19,295 bases of DNA from Clostridia bacterium (GCA_003245395.1 QKDF01000289.1:1-19295), one strand, 5' to 3'; counted from the stretch's first letter, positions 1 to 7,642 are shown. Made by a program: numbers and translations. Notes: generated by a model not told the origin, from the letters alone.

Positions 1-392
1 TCGCCGAACCAGTCGGGAGTCAAATGGGTATCGTCCCAGACGGTCAGCTGCCAAAGATCGGGATCTCCGCTGCTGCGATAGCCGGTCCGGTCAAGAATAC
101 AGCCGGTGCCGTCGTCCCGCCAGAAACGAAAAGAGTACCATACCAGTTCGGGCTCCGCCGGAGCGAGATAAGTCAGTCCAAAACAGGCACGATCGCCTTC
201 GGGAGCGGCTGGAAGCATCGCGTATTCATCCCGGAGACCGGAGAATTCGGAAAATACGGATAGTGCGCAATGTGTAAAGCCGTCAGACAAGAGCGGACGT
301 ACGTGAAAATCAACGGCCTGGCCGCAGGGCACCGCGCCAAAGGGGGACTTGCAGGTACTGCAGCGGGAATCATAGACAAATGATTCGTTCAT
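1..392 (-). CDS. Glycoside hydrolase family 13-like protein, N-terminal part (runs off the window)
   Basis: About 130 codons read from an ATG at 392-390 to the left edge with no stop, so the 3' end lies outside the window. A GAAAGGA ribosome binding site sits about 10 bases upstream. The visible residues contain a CKSPFGAVPCG stretch near residues 14-24 and later a WYSFRFWRDDG stretch. I recognise these from the N-terminal beta-sandwich of clostridial GH13 alpha-amylase/pullulanase-type enzymes, which hydrolyse alpha-glucans such as starch or glycogen. The catalytic barrel is not in view, so the substrate cannot be assigned. The start is only 28 bases past the mrdA terminator hairpin, leaving no room for a separate promoter in between. 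An ORF in another frame at 173-379 is a shadow of this gene. The family call is from recall of the motif, not a search. Confidence 0.68.
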   Translation of the reverse strand, partial: MNESFVYDSRCSTCKSPFGAVPCGQAVDFHVRPLLSDGFTHCALSVFSEFSGLRDEYAMLPAAPEGDRACFGLTYLAPAEPELVWYSFRFWRDDGTGCILDRTGYRSSGDPDLWQLTVWDDTHLTPDWFG

Positions 393-419
393 CAATCAGG
401 AATCCTTTCGGTGGAAATG

Positions 420-448
420 AAAAAGCGGCGTCCGAATCCGGACGCCGC
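420..448 (-). terminator. Rho-independent terminator after mrdA
   Basis: A perfect 10-bp stem (GCGGCGTCCG at 425-434 pairing with 439-448, loop of 4) is followed on the minus strand by five T residues. It begins 9 bases after the mrdA stop codon and closes the dut-maf-mreC-mreD-mrdA unit. Confidence 0.92.
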
Positions 449-457
449 GGCTGCGAG

Positions 458-2521
458 TTATTGCAGCAGTTGGTTTTCGCCAATGATGACGGAACCAATT
501 TCGTCCTGTGAGAAATAGGCATTCAGAATTTCTACGGCGGTGGAAGCCAGCGCACTGCCGGAACCGCCTTTTTCGATGACGATGGCCAGTGCGACCTGAG
601 GGTCATCATAGGGGGCAAAGCAGACGAATACACCGTTGTTCTTTGTATCGGCAGTGACCTGAGCGGTGCCGGTCTTTGCGCCAGCATCCACCACGCAGGA
701 TTTAAAGTAAGAGGACAGGGCGCCGGTGGTGGTCAGATCATGCATGCCTTCCTTCACAGCATTCAGTGTGGAGTCGCTGATGGTGAAGGAGTTGGAAGGT
801 TTGCTGTTCTCGGCGTAGACCACGCTGGAGTTGTCGTAGGACTTTACGTTTTTGAGCAGGTGAGCATCATAATGCTCACCGCCATCCACCAGAGTGGCAA
901 TATAATTGGCCAGCTGCAACGGTGTGAAAAGGTAGTTGGCCTGGCCGAAGGCCGCCCAGGGAGCCAGATCCTGTCCCGGGTCTTCCTGCGCCAGAGAACC
1001 GGTGGCGTCGCCGATCTCAATGCCGGTGTGAGAACCGAGGCCAAAATTCGAGGCATATTGATTGAGCGCATCCAGCCCCAACCGGTAGCCCATTTCAGCA
1101 AAGAAATAGTTGCAGGAGTTGGTAATGGCCTGTGTGATATTCAGCCATCCGTGACCGCTGCGTTTCCAGCAATAGGCATGGTCGCCGGTGGAGGCACCGG
1201 GATAGTACCAGCAGCCCGTGTCGTCGATCTTTTCGGAGACGGTTACTTTGCCTTCTTCCAGCGCCGCCACGGCGGTGCAGGGCTTAAAGGTAGAGCCGGG
1301 AGCATAGGTGCCCTGTGTGGCCCGGTTGAACAGGGGGTTGGCAGGGTCCTGACTCAGTATGTTGTAGTCCTGGTTATAGGTGGCCAGATTAAAAGTGGGG
1401 TAAGAGGCCAGAGCGAGCACTTCACCAGTACCCACCTGAATTACCGCCGCACCGGCGCCTCGAGTGGTGTTTCCGTCTTCTTCGTCCATTTGCTGAACAG
1501 TTTTTCCCAGGGCGTTCTCCACGGCTTTCTGCAAATTTAAATCCAGAGTCAGCGCCACGGTGTTGCCGGGCTGAGGAGCGGTGGTGTACAGCTCGCTGGT
1601 GATTTTACCCTCTGCGTTGGTGGAGACCACACGGGTACCGTCCGTACCCCGAAGATAAGATTCAAAGGCGGATTCCACGCCGGATTTGCCCAGCCAATCG
1701 TCCATGGCATAGCCCTGGGATTTGAGCTGCGCGTATTCCTCCTCATTGATGCGGCCCACGCTTCCTATAATATGGGCTGCTGCTGTTGTATTGTATTCCC
1801 GCACAGAGGAGGTGGAGACCTTTACTCCGAGGTAGTCACCGTCCTTGATGAGAGAGATCAGCGTGGTGTCCACATCCTCTGCAAATACGTATGCGTTGGT
1901 GTTGATAAGTTTGCGTACGGCAAGCTCATATTGTACGCCCAGCACCGCTCGTGCATCGGCGTCCGACCAGCTTGCCGGAATTTTAAACTCGTCCCGCATA
2001 GCGGCCAGCAGTGTATCCGGCGTCACGATCTGATTCAGCAGGGTATTGGAAATATCCGATGTGCTCAGGTTTGTGGAAATCAGATTCAGGCTCTGAAGAT
2101 ACTTTAGAAAGCGGCTGCGCTGGGTGGTTCCCACATCGTCTACGGTATACGTATAGGGCGCCTGCGCCGTCAGGGGCAGATTATCGTTCCAGGACTGCCC
2201 ACGGCTGCGGCAAAGCTGAATCAAGCGCAAAATGGCAGCGTTTTCATCGTCGCCGTTGTCCAAAAGAGAGGCATCGAAGGTCAAGGCATAGGTCTGGCGG
2301 TTGGAGACGATGACCTGTCCGTTCCGATCGGTCAGGATTCCCCGAGAGGCCTCCACTGTTTCGGTGTTGGTAATTGTACGGACAGACTGCTCCAGGTAAT
2401 AGCTGCCGTTGGTGATCTGGGTGTCATACAGCACGCTTCCGTAAGCAAACAGAATGGCAAGCAGAAAGCCGCCCAGGGCATAAAGCCGGTGGTTGCTGAG
2501 TTTGGGTTCTGAAAAATTCAT
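458..2521 (-). CDS. mrdA: Penicillin-binding protein 2 (MrdA type), peptidoglycan transpeptidase
   Basis: A 687-residue class B penicillin-binding protein. It cross-links peptidoglycan during lateral wall elongation, working with MreC/MreD and a RodA-type glycosyltransferase. One transmembrane anchor lies at about residues 12-32, and an RGILTDRNG dimerisation-domain motif at 60-68. The transpeptidase motifs are complete: S-T-F-K with the nucleophile Ser410 and Lys413, S-C-N at 469-471, and K-T-G-T at 616-619. The middle-N-terminal part (about 50-330) is the pedestal domain. The ATG follows an AAGAGG ribosome binding site by about 6 bases and the gene begins 12 bases after mreD. The placement directly behind mreCD favours the elongation enzyme over a division or sporulation paralogue (FtsI/SpoVD type), and there are no PASTA repeats at the C-terminus. 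The length is typical. Confidence 0.93.
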   Translation of the reverse strand: MNFSEPKLSNHRLYALGGFLLAILFAYGSVLYDTQITNGSYYLEQSVRTITNTETVEASRGILTDRNGQVIVSNRQTYALTFDASLLDNGDDENAAILRLIQLCRSRGQSWNDNLPLTAQAPYTYTVDDVGTTQRSRFLKYLQSLNLISTNLSTSDISNTLLNQIVTPDTLLAAMRDEFKIPASWSDADARAVLGVQYELAVRKLINTNAYVFAEDVDTTLISLIKDGDYLGVKVSTSSVREYNTTAAAHIIGSVGRINEEEYAQLKSQGYAMDDWLGKSGVESAFESYLRGTDGTRVVSTNAEGKITSELYTTAPQPGNTVALTLDLNLQKAVENALGKTVQQMDEEDGNTTRGAGAAVIQVGTGEVLALASYPTFNLATYNQDYNILSQDPANPLFNRATQGTYAPGSTFKPCTAVAALEEGKVTVSEKIDDTGCWYYPGASTGDHAYCWKRSGHGWLNITQAITNSCNYFFAEMGYRLGLDALNQYASNFGLGSHTGIEIGDATGSLAQEDPGQDLAPWAAFGQANYLFTPLQLANYIATLVDGGEHYDAHLLKNVKSYDNSSVVYAENSKPSNSFTISDSTLNAVKEGMHDLTTTGALSSYFKSCVVDAGAKTGTAQVTADTKNNGVFVCFAPYDDPQVALAIVIEKGGSGSALASTAVEILNAYFSQDEIGSVIIGENQLLQ

Positions 2522-2533
2522 AGTTACCTCTTG

Positions 2534-3046
2534 TCAGTCATTGGCATGACTTTTGCGGTATACGGCATGGAACAGTACATAAATCGGAATGGCCAGCAGG
2601 ATGGAAACCGCCAACTCTTTTCCGCACACAAGAGCGGCGCCGGACCAGGCTGCTTTGCCGCTCATGGCCAGAATCAGGGCATGAAACAGGCCCGTGAATA
2701 AAAATGCCGCGATGGATGCGACTGCAGCGCCCAACCAGCCGGAAGAGAGTACGCCCCGGGTCAGAAGTGCACCGCAAAGCCCCACCAGGGGAAAAATCAG
2801 CGTATAAAAACAGGGGATAGATCCGGGAATGGTCAGATCGCAGACCACGCCCAGAATCAAGCTGTAAATGGTTCCGTTGATGGAGCCCTCCAAAGAGGAC
2901 ACCGTTGCGGCCAGAATGGGATAGACAAAGGGAAACACACCCCAGACGACCATATTTTGCAGCACAAGACCCTGTATGAGCAGACAGATGGCGGTAGCCC
3001 CGGTGTACAGGGCCCATTTAAAAAACGTTTCCTGTCGGGAGGTCAA
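2534..3046 (-). CDS. mreD: Rod shape-determining protein MreD (TTG start)
   Basis: A 170-residue, almost wholly hydrophobic protein with about five predicted membrane segments, the usual size and character of MreD, an integral membrane part of the elongasome that accompanies MreC and PBP2. Primary sequence conservation in this family is low, so the assignment rests on hydrophobicity, length and the position between mreC and mrdA. The start is TTG at 3046-3044: an AAAGGAG site at 3055-3061 is spaced 8 bases from it, and the next in-frame Met is about 30 residues further in and would remove the first membrane segment. It lies 23 bases after mreC and 12 bases before mrdA, so the three are almost certainly co-transcribed. 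Confidence 0.88.
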   Translation of the reverse strand: MTSRQETFFKWALYTGATAICLLIQGLVLQNMVVWGVFPFVYPILAATVSSLEGSINGTIYSLILGVVCDLTIPGSIPCFYTLIFPLVGLCGALLTRGVLSSGWLGAAVASIAAFLFTGLFHALILAMSGKAAWSGAALVCGKELAVSILLAIPIYVLFHAVYRKSHAND

Positions 3047-3054
3047 GGATAAGG

Positions 3055-3061
3055 CTCCTTT
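3055..3061 (-). promoter_or_regulatory. Ribosome binding site of mreD that fixes a TTG start
   Basis: AAAGGAG on the minus strand, 8 bases before the TTG at 3046. No ATG or GTG in frame has comparable spacing, so TTG is the best supported initiator. Confidence 0.7.
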
Positions 3062-3069
3062 CCGGACAA

Positions 3070-3909
3070 TCAGTCCACGATGTCAAAGGACTTGATAATA
3101 AAGACCTCGGTCAGATTATTCAGATCGGCGCTGGGGGAGAGAATAGCGTATTTTGCGGCACCGGAGTCGTCGGTCTGCACTCCCTCCACTTTTCCGATCA
3201 CCAGACCGGAAGGGTAATATCCGCCCAGGCCGGACGTGACCACCAGATCGCCGTTAAGCAGCTGCGTGTTGGCGGGCAGATAGTCCAGGCGCAGCTGATC
3301 TTTGGACATCAGGGAAAAGTCGCCCTCCGCCACACCGATGGCCTTTGTGCGGAACACCTGTGCGCCGAGAGAGGTGTCGGTGTCCACCACCGTAAGGACG
3401 GTACACCAGTTCAGGCCCGCCTCCTTCACCACGCCCACCAGATATCCGGACTCGGTGATGACGCAGTCTCCGGGGTTGACGCCGTGTTCGGTGCCGCGGT
3501 TAAGTGTCAGGGATGAAGTCCAGTTGGAACTGGAACTCTCCGTAATGGTGGCCGACTCCATTTCAAAGTCCTTGCGTTGCTCCCGCAGGTTCAGAAGCTC
3601 GCGCAGGCGCGTGTTTTCCGCGCTGTCGGACTGAGCCTGACGGATTTCGCTTTCCATGTCGGCAATCTGCTTTTTCAGAGCGGCATTTTCCTGTTTCAGG
3701 GAGGTCACGTCCTGATAATAGTTCTGCTTGTCGCTGAACCAACCCACCACGGCGGAACCGGCTGACCGGAAAGGGGAGGTAATCACACCGGCCAGATTGG
3801 CCAGCGGCGAAGAGTTGGCGCTGAAAAATGACAGCAGAGCCAACGCCACGGCAATGACGGCCGAGGCGAACAGTATCCACAGACCATGTTCCTTCAAAAA
3901 GTGTTTCAA
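3070..3909 (-). CDS. mreC: Rod shape-determining protein MreC (TTG start)
   Basis: A 279-residue bitopic membrane protein: a short cytoplasmic N-terminus, a transmembrane helix at about residues 10-30, a coiled coil at about 63-112 (heptad-rich stretch with repeated Leu/Ile and charged residues), then the two beta-barrel extracytoplasmic domain (about 118-275). It carries family-like patches such as GTEHGVNPGD near 139-147 and VTSGLGG-YPSG in the last third. MreC organises and activates PBP2 in the elongasome. The start is TTG at 3909-3907, preceded by GAGGG with a 6-base gap; this binding site overlaps the maf stop codon, which suggests translational coupling. No mreB lies between maf and mreC, unlike the classic maf-radC-mreBCD order of Bacillus. 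Confidence 0.92.
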   Translation of the reverse strand: MKHFLKEHGLWILFASAVIAVALALLSFFSANSSPLANLAGVITSPFRSAGSAVVGWFSDKQNYYQDVTSLKQENAALKKQIADMESEIRQAQSDSAENTRLRELLNLREQRKDFEMESATITESSSSNWTSSLTLNRGTEHGVNPGDCVITESGYLVGVVKEAGLNWCTVLTVVDTDTSLGAQVFRTKAIGVAEGDFSLMSKDQLRLDYLPANTQLLNGDLVVTSGLGGYYPSGLVIGKVEGVQTDDSGAAKYAILSPSADLNNLTEVFIIKSFDIVD

Positions 3910-3915
3910 AATAAT

Positions 3916-3920
3916 CCCTC
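3916..3920 (-). promoter_or_regulatory. Ribosome binding site of mreC overlapping the maf stop codon
   Basis: GAGGG on the minus strand, 6 bases before the TTG start of mreC; its first bases are part of the TGA stop of maf (3919-3921). This arrangement supports both the TTG start and coupled translation. Confidence 0.6.
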
Positions 3921-4497
3921 AATCAAAGAAAGTGACGCCGAATTGCCCCAGCATCCGGGAAAGCCGCAGAAGAGGCAGGCCCATGACGTTGTAAAAATCG
4001 CCGTGAATGCCCTGAACCAGCAGCGCACCCAGACTTTGTACACCGTAGGCGCCGGCCTTGTCCATGGGCTCTCCTGTATGAATATAGCTCAACAATTCCG
4101 ATTCAGTTGCCGGGCGGAATGTGACCGTGGTGGCTTCCGATTCCGTCAGAATCCGGTCGCCTTGCCGGACGGTGACTCCGGTGCAGACGGTGTGGCTGCG
4201 CCCTTGGAGGGCAGTGAGCATCCGTAGCGCGTCCGACTCATCCGTGGGCTTTCCCAGCCGAATGTCATCCAGAAAGACCATGGTGTCGGCGGCAATAAGG
4301 ATTTCCTCCGACGTACACAGCGCCGCTGCTGCAGTCGCTTTTTCCCGTGAGATATATTCTACAGTTTGACGCGGATTCAAACCCGCAGGGTACGTTTCAT
4401 CAGTCTGAGGCACCCGGATGTCAAAATCCGTAATACCCATGCGCTCCAGCAGCTCTTGCCGACGGGGAGAGCCGGAAGCCAACACAATTTTTGCCAT
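3919..4497 (-). CDS. maf: Maf family nucleoside triphosphate pyrophosphatase
   Basis: A 192-residue Maf/Ham1-superfamily house-cleaning enzyme that hydrolyses non-canonical or excess nucleoside triphosphates (dTTP/UTP or modified pyrimidines in characterised homologues) to monophosphate and pyrophosphate. Visible motifs are ASGSPRR at 7-13 (phosphate-binding loop), TDETYP at 32-37, the catalytic AADT with Asp71, GKP at 82-84, DKAGAYG at 146-152 and GDFYNVMGLPL at 166-176. I set the start at the ATG at 4497, which has a GAAAGGGA site and begins with the canonical MAKIVLASGSPRR. The open frame extends 41 codons further upstream but that part overlaps dut and is not conserved-looking. The gene lies 20 bases after dut and 9 bases before mreC. 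Confidence 0.93.
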   Translation of the reverse strand: MAKIVLASGSPRRQELLERMGITDFDIRVPQTDETYPAGLNPRQTVEYISREKATAAAALCTSEEILIAADTMVFLDDIRLGKPTDESDALRMLTALQGRSHTVCTGVTVRQGDRILTESEATTVTFRPATESELLSYIHTGEPMDKAGAYGVQSLGALLVQGIHGDFYNVMGLPLLRLSRMLGQFGVTFFD

Positions 4498-4517
4498 GTC
4501 GAAAAGTCCCTTTCCGC

Positions 4518-4946
4518 TTATTTCCCAGTGGAGCCAAAACCGCCCCGGTCCGGACTGCCCAAGTGTTCCACTGCCACAAATTCCAGCCGGGGCTGGTTTT
4601 CCACAATGCGGAACTGGCAAATACGGGCATTCTTTTCAATGGTTATATCCCGGGTAGCATAGGCGGGGAAATACCACTGATCGCCGTCGCCGCGATAGGT
4701 GAAGTCTACCACACCCATGGAATTGGTCTGGAGGAGGCCATAGTTTTTAAAGGTGGAGCTGCGGGGAACGATGTGGGCCTCATAGCCCTCCGGCAGTGCG
4801 ATGGCCACGCCCAATGGGATCAGGCGAAATTCGCCGGCGTTGAGAGTTACGGTTTCGGAAGTGTGCAGATCGATCCAGTCGGACTTCCCATCCACATAGC
4901 AAAGAGGCTCCAGATCCTGCGTAAAATATTTGACTTTGATTTCCAT
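4518..4946 (-). CDS. dut: dUTP diphosphatase (trimeric dUTPase)
   Basis: A 142-residue trimeric-type dUTPase, converting dUTP to dUMP and pyrophosphate to keep uracil out of DNA and supply thymidylate synthesis. The five family motifs can be followed in order: SDWIDL near 22-27, PRSS at 61-64, the motif around Gly78-Gly86 with catalytic Asp81 and Tyr84, ARICQ at 107-111, and the glycine-rich GGFGSTG at 135-141 near the C-terminus that closes over the active site. Motif 3 is the longer GDGDQW version that I recall from Firmicute and phage dUTPases. The ATG has a TGGAG site about 7 bases upstream. It is first in the dut-maf-mreC-mreD-mrdA series; dut and maf are both nucleotide-pool cleaning enzymes. 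Confidence 0.93.
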   Translation of the reverse strand: MEIKVKYFTQDLEPLCYVDGKSDWIDLHTSETVTLNAGEFRLIPLGVAIALPEGYEAHIVPRSSTFKNYGLLQTNSMGVVDFTYRGDGDQWYFPAYATRDITIEKNARICQFRIVENQPRLEFVAVEHLGSPDRGGFGSTGK

Positions 4947-4978
4947 TCAGGTTCTCCATTTAAAACAATTTGTATAAT

Positions 4979-5006
4979 ATGATATCTATATTACAATCGG
5001 TAGCAA
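4979..5006 (-). promoter_or_regulatory. Possible promoter for dut, in an AT-rich gap
   Basis: The 68-base gap between the U32 gene and dut is strikingly AT-rich. A weak candidate is TTGCTA (5001-5006), a 16-base spacer and TATCAT (4979-4984) on the minus strand. An imperfect inverted repeat with TTGTA/TACAA ends spans about 4970-4996 and overlaps it. There is no clear terminator for the U32 gene here, so read-through is also possible. Confidence 0.35.
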
Positions 5007-5014
5007 AAATAGCT

Positions 5015-7093
5015 TTATTCGACACCCCGGACAAATAGACCGCGGGTAAATTCTTCCGGAGCAGGCGCATTGCTGCGATAGTCCTGAAAGATCTGCACGC
5101 ACTCCTCCGGTGCTTCGGTGGTGAAGCGCAGACGGGCAAAAGCAAGCCCCAGACGCCGAAAGTCCGGCTGGTCACCCAGATACAGCACGCGGCTATTCTG
5201 AATCTCGCTGCGGTGCCCCCAGGCAGGCAGAATTGGAAACCTGGCCCCTGTGCGGTCTATCAGCTCATTGGGGAGAGTGCAGCGGCTGCAGCCGGCATTG
5301 TTCTTCACCAGACAGTTCTCCGTGATCATCAGCGGCAGACGGCCATAGACGATGGCCTCTGTGGGAATGAGCTTGTGCAGCGCCCGAATCTGCGCGCTTT
5401 TCAGCTCAAAAGAAACTGTGGCCGAAGAGAGACCCTTGTCCTGCAGATAATCCAGTGTCCGACTGTTGAAGACATTCAGACCAAAATCTCCATACAGGGT
5501 AAAATTCTGATCCCGCAGCAGGGGCAAATGCCCCGGATTGCCCAGCAGAGCGCCGGTGACCCCCAGGGAGCGGGCCTTGTCCAGCAGGCGCAGCAGCTCA
5601 GGTTCGTCACGATCCCGCCAAACACGGGGCAGAACGGCACACCACTCTGTATCTCCTGCCGGAAGGGAAGGGAGCATATCAAACAGTTCCAGAGGAACAT
5701 AGATACGGGCGGGATTTTGCCTGAGGAGAGCGTCTGTCAGCTGCTCGGCCCGGGCGATAGAGCAGGTCAGCGCCGGTTCGGGCTGCGAACAGTCGGTCTC
5801 CGGAAGGGGAGGCGCGGGCAGATTTCGGCGCATAGATACCGCCGTGCGGGCAGCGGTCAGAGCGGAGAGGGCATCTCTCCGCAGAGAATTGATTGCCGAG
5901 GCGGAGAGCGAAAGCCCCTCGTCCACATGGACTTCAATTTCTTTGCACCGATACGCGGTGCCGCCGGTTTTGTTCAGGCGGTCTGCAAGATCTTCTTCCG
6001 TCAAAGCCCGATTCCGGGCCGCTTCAGGAACGGAGCCGGAGACGGTAACTGTGTGGCCGTCTGTGTCCATCGCGGTGAGAGAGCAGGGAACGCCGGTGCG
6101 GATTACACAGGAAAAGCGGACCGGAACGGTCCGCAGCCCGCCTTTTTCCACGCCGGCCATCGCCGCCGAAAACAGCTCTTTGGGCTCTTTGGCGTCTGTG
6201 GGGCGTACACCGAACATCTTCAGCCCGATTTTGCCCTCCCAATACCCATCTGTAAAGCCGGAGCGGGAAAAAGCGGCGTCCAGTGCCTGGGCTTCCGCTG
6301 CCGTGGGGCCGCGCCGCTCCCGCAGGAGCTTTGCATAAATACCGGTGACCACCGCCACATACTCCGGGCGCTTCATCCGGCCTTCCAATTTCAGGCAGGC
6401 CACACCCATTTGCGCCATGTCTTCCAGATCGTCTGCCAGACAGTTGTCCTTCAGACTGAGGGGATAGGTGTTTTTGGCAGGGGCATTCACGCCGTAGGGC
6501 AGGCGGCAGGGCTGGGCGCAACGGCCCCGGTTGCCGGAGCGTCCACCGATCAGGGCGCTGAATTCACACTGACCGGAATAGCACATGCACAGAGCGCCAT
6601 GGACGAAGACTTCGATTTCAGCAGGACAGCTTTTGCAGATCGCTGCGGTGTCCTCACGGGAGCACTCACGCGCAATTACCACACGCTCACAGCCGTCGGC
6701 CGCAGCCTCGCAGGCGCCGCCGGAAGTAAAAATACTCATCTGGGTGCTGGCGTGAAGGGGAAGATCCGGCTGCGTCCGGCGCAGCAGATCCAAGAGCCCC
6801 AGATCCTGCACCAGCACCGCGTCTACACCTAAAGACGAGGCTTTTGCCGCGGTTGCAAGCGCCTGAGGCAGCTCCCGGTCTGTTACCAGAGTGTTGAGAG
6901 TGAGGTAGACCTTCACGCCCCGCTCATGGCAGTAGAGCAGGGTGCTGGAAAATTCCTCGTCGGAGAAATTTTTGGCGCTTTGCCGCGCGTTGAAGGAACC
7001 CCAGCCCAGATAGACTGCGTCGGCGCCGGACTCCACGGCGGCTCGCAGGGACTCGGGAGAGCCGGCGGGACAGAGAAGTTCAGGACGCGTCAT
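5015..7093 (-). CDS. U32 peptidase-family protein with C-terminal extension (RlhA/TrhP-like RNA hydroxylation protein)
   Basis: A 692-residue protein. Residues 1-250 are a clear U32 core: ELLCPAGSPESL at 5-16, HASTQ at 114-118, HGALCMCYSGQC at 165-176, GGRSGNRGRCAQPCR at 183-197 and KLEGRMKRPEY at 235-245. The cysteines at 169, 176, 192 and 196 match the iron-sulphur-type cluster ligands known in this family. Although named peptidases, the characterised bacterial members RlhA and TrhP are needed for hydroxylation of 23S rRNA or tRNA pyrimidines using prephenate; the long form with a DUF3656-like middle region resembles RlhA more. A second cysteine group (Cys594, Cys602, Cys605) follows YGRLPLMITEN near 583-593. 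The ATG overlaps the zapA stop by 4 bases (ATGA), so the two are translationally coupled. The exact RNA substrate is not readable from sequence. Confidence 0.88.
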   Translation of the reverse strand: MTRPELLCPAGSPESLRAAVESGADAVYLGWGSFNARQSAKNFSDEEFSSTLLYCHERGVKVYLTLNTLVTDRELPQALATAAKASSLGVDAVLVQDLGLLDLLRRTQPDLPLHASTQMSIFTSGGACEAAADGCERVVIARECSREDTAAICKSCPAEIEVFVHGALCMCYSGQCEFSALIGGRSGNRGRCAQPCRLPYGVNAPAKNTYPLSLKDNCLADDLEDMAQMGVACLKLEGRMKRPEYVAVVTGIYAKLLRERRGPTAAEAQALDAAFSRSGFTDGYWEGKIGLKMFGVRPTDAKEPKELFSAAMAGVEKGGLRTVPVRFSCVIRTGVPCSLTAMDTDGHTVTVSGSVPEAARNRALTEEDLADRLNKTGGTAYRCKEIEVHVDEGLSLSASAINSLRRDALSALTAARTAVSMRRNLPAPPLPETDCSQPEPALTCSIARAEQLTDALLRQNPARIYVPLELFDMLPSLPAGDTEWCAVLPRVWRDRDEPELLRLLDKARSLGVTGALLGNPGHLPLLRDQNFTLYGDFGLNVFNSRTLDYLQDKGLSSATVSFELKSAQIRALHKLIPTEAIVYGRLPLMITENCLVKNNAGCSRCTLPNELIDRTGARFPILPAWGHRSEIQNSRVLYLGDQPDFRRLGLAFARLRFTTEAPEECVQIFQDYRSNAPAPEEFTRGLFVRGVE

Positions 7094-7428
7094 CGGTTTT
7101 GGTTGCTCTTGGCCTCCAGGCGCTGCTGGAGACGAAAGACTTCGCGCTTAAGCTCGGACACTTCTGACTGGGCGCGGCTGGCTTCATCCAAGTAACCCTT
7201 GATCTGTGCGCGCAGCTTTTCCGCGGCTGACTGGGACTTGAACAATTCATCGGTGATGTTTGTGGCAGTCAGAACGGCGGCGTCGGTGCGGCCCACATGG
7301 GCGTCGGCGAGCACCTCGTTCATCTTCTCGCTGACATAGGTGCCCACCTTCTGCATATAGCCGGCGGATTCCTCCGCCACGAAGGTGTAATCCTCTCCGC
7401 AGATGGTGACAACGACGCGATTTTCCAT
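7090..7428 (-). CDS. zapA: Cell division protein ZapA
   Basis: A 112-residue ZapA-family protein: the N-terminal globular part (about 1-45, beginning ENRVVVTICGEDYTF) and a long C-terminal coiled coil (about 48-108) rich in Leu, Glu and Lys. ZapA binds and cross-links FtsZ protofilaments at midcell. I chose the ATG at 7428 because an AGAAGGAGG ribosome binding site (7437-7445) is 8 bases upstream; the open frame continues 27 codons further but that segment is leader. It overlaps the U32 gene by 4 bases, a pairing I recall as common in Clostridia. Transcription is driven from the extended -10 promoter at 7508-7513, divergent from the DnaD-family gene. Confidence 0.9.
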   Translation of the reverse strand: MENRVVVTICGEDYTFVAEESAGYMQKVGTYVSEKMNEVLADAHVGRTDAAVLTATNITDELFKSQSAAEKLRAQIKGYLDEASRAQSEVSELKREVFRLQQRLEAKSNQNR

Positions 7429-7507
7429 GAGAAATTCCTCCTTCTCTTTTGAAAAAACAGCCTGCCCGTCCGGGCGAAGCATATTTGAACCCATTTTTAT
7501 GCGTAAC

Positions 7508-7516
7508 ATTATAGCA
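7508..7516 (-). promoter_or_regulatory. Extended -10 promoter for zapA-U32
   Basis: The minus strand reads TGCTATAAT, a perfect TATAAT with the TGn extension. No good -35 is seen at 16-18 bases upstream, as expected for extended -10 promoters. The implied leader is about 70 bases and contains a short GC-rich dyad (around 7470-7482) followed by a T-run. Confidence 0.72.
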
Positions 7517-7567
7517 TATTGCAGACATAAGCGCCAGCTTTTTTATATGCAGGGAAAAAGTTTTGGG

Positions 7568-7596
7568 TTGTCAGAAACCGGCTTCTCGTATACAAT
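7568..7596 (+). promoter_or_regulatory. Sigma-A-type promoter for the DnaD/DnaI unit
   Basis: TTGTCA at 7568-7573, a 17-base spacer, and TACAAT at 7591-7596, each 5 of 6 to consensus. The start codon of the DnaD-family gene follows about 40 bases after the predicted transcription start. It is back-to-back with the zapA promoter, whose -10 lies 55 bases away. Confidence 0.8.
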
Positions 7597-7642
7597 AGAG
7601 TCGATTGATTGTATTGTGTTTGCTGACGAAGGGGGAAAGGCC

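Noticed and set aside
740-1540. 266-codon plus-strand open frame
   Set aside because: Shadow of mrdA; the glycine/valine-rich translation is typical of antisense frames.
5213-6832. 539-codon open frame on the plus strand
   Set aside because: It is antisense to the clear U32 gene; its translation has no recognisable motif, and long antisense frames are common in GC-rich coding DNA.
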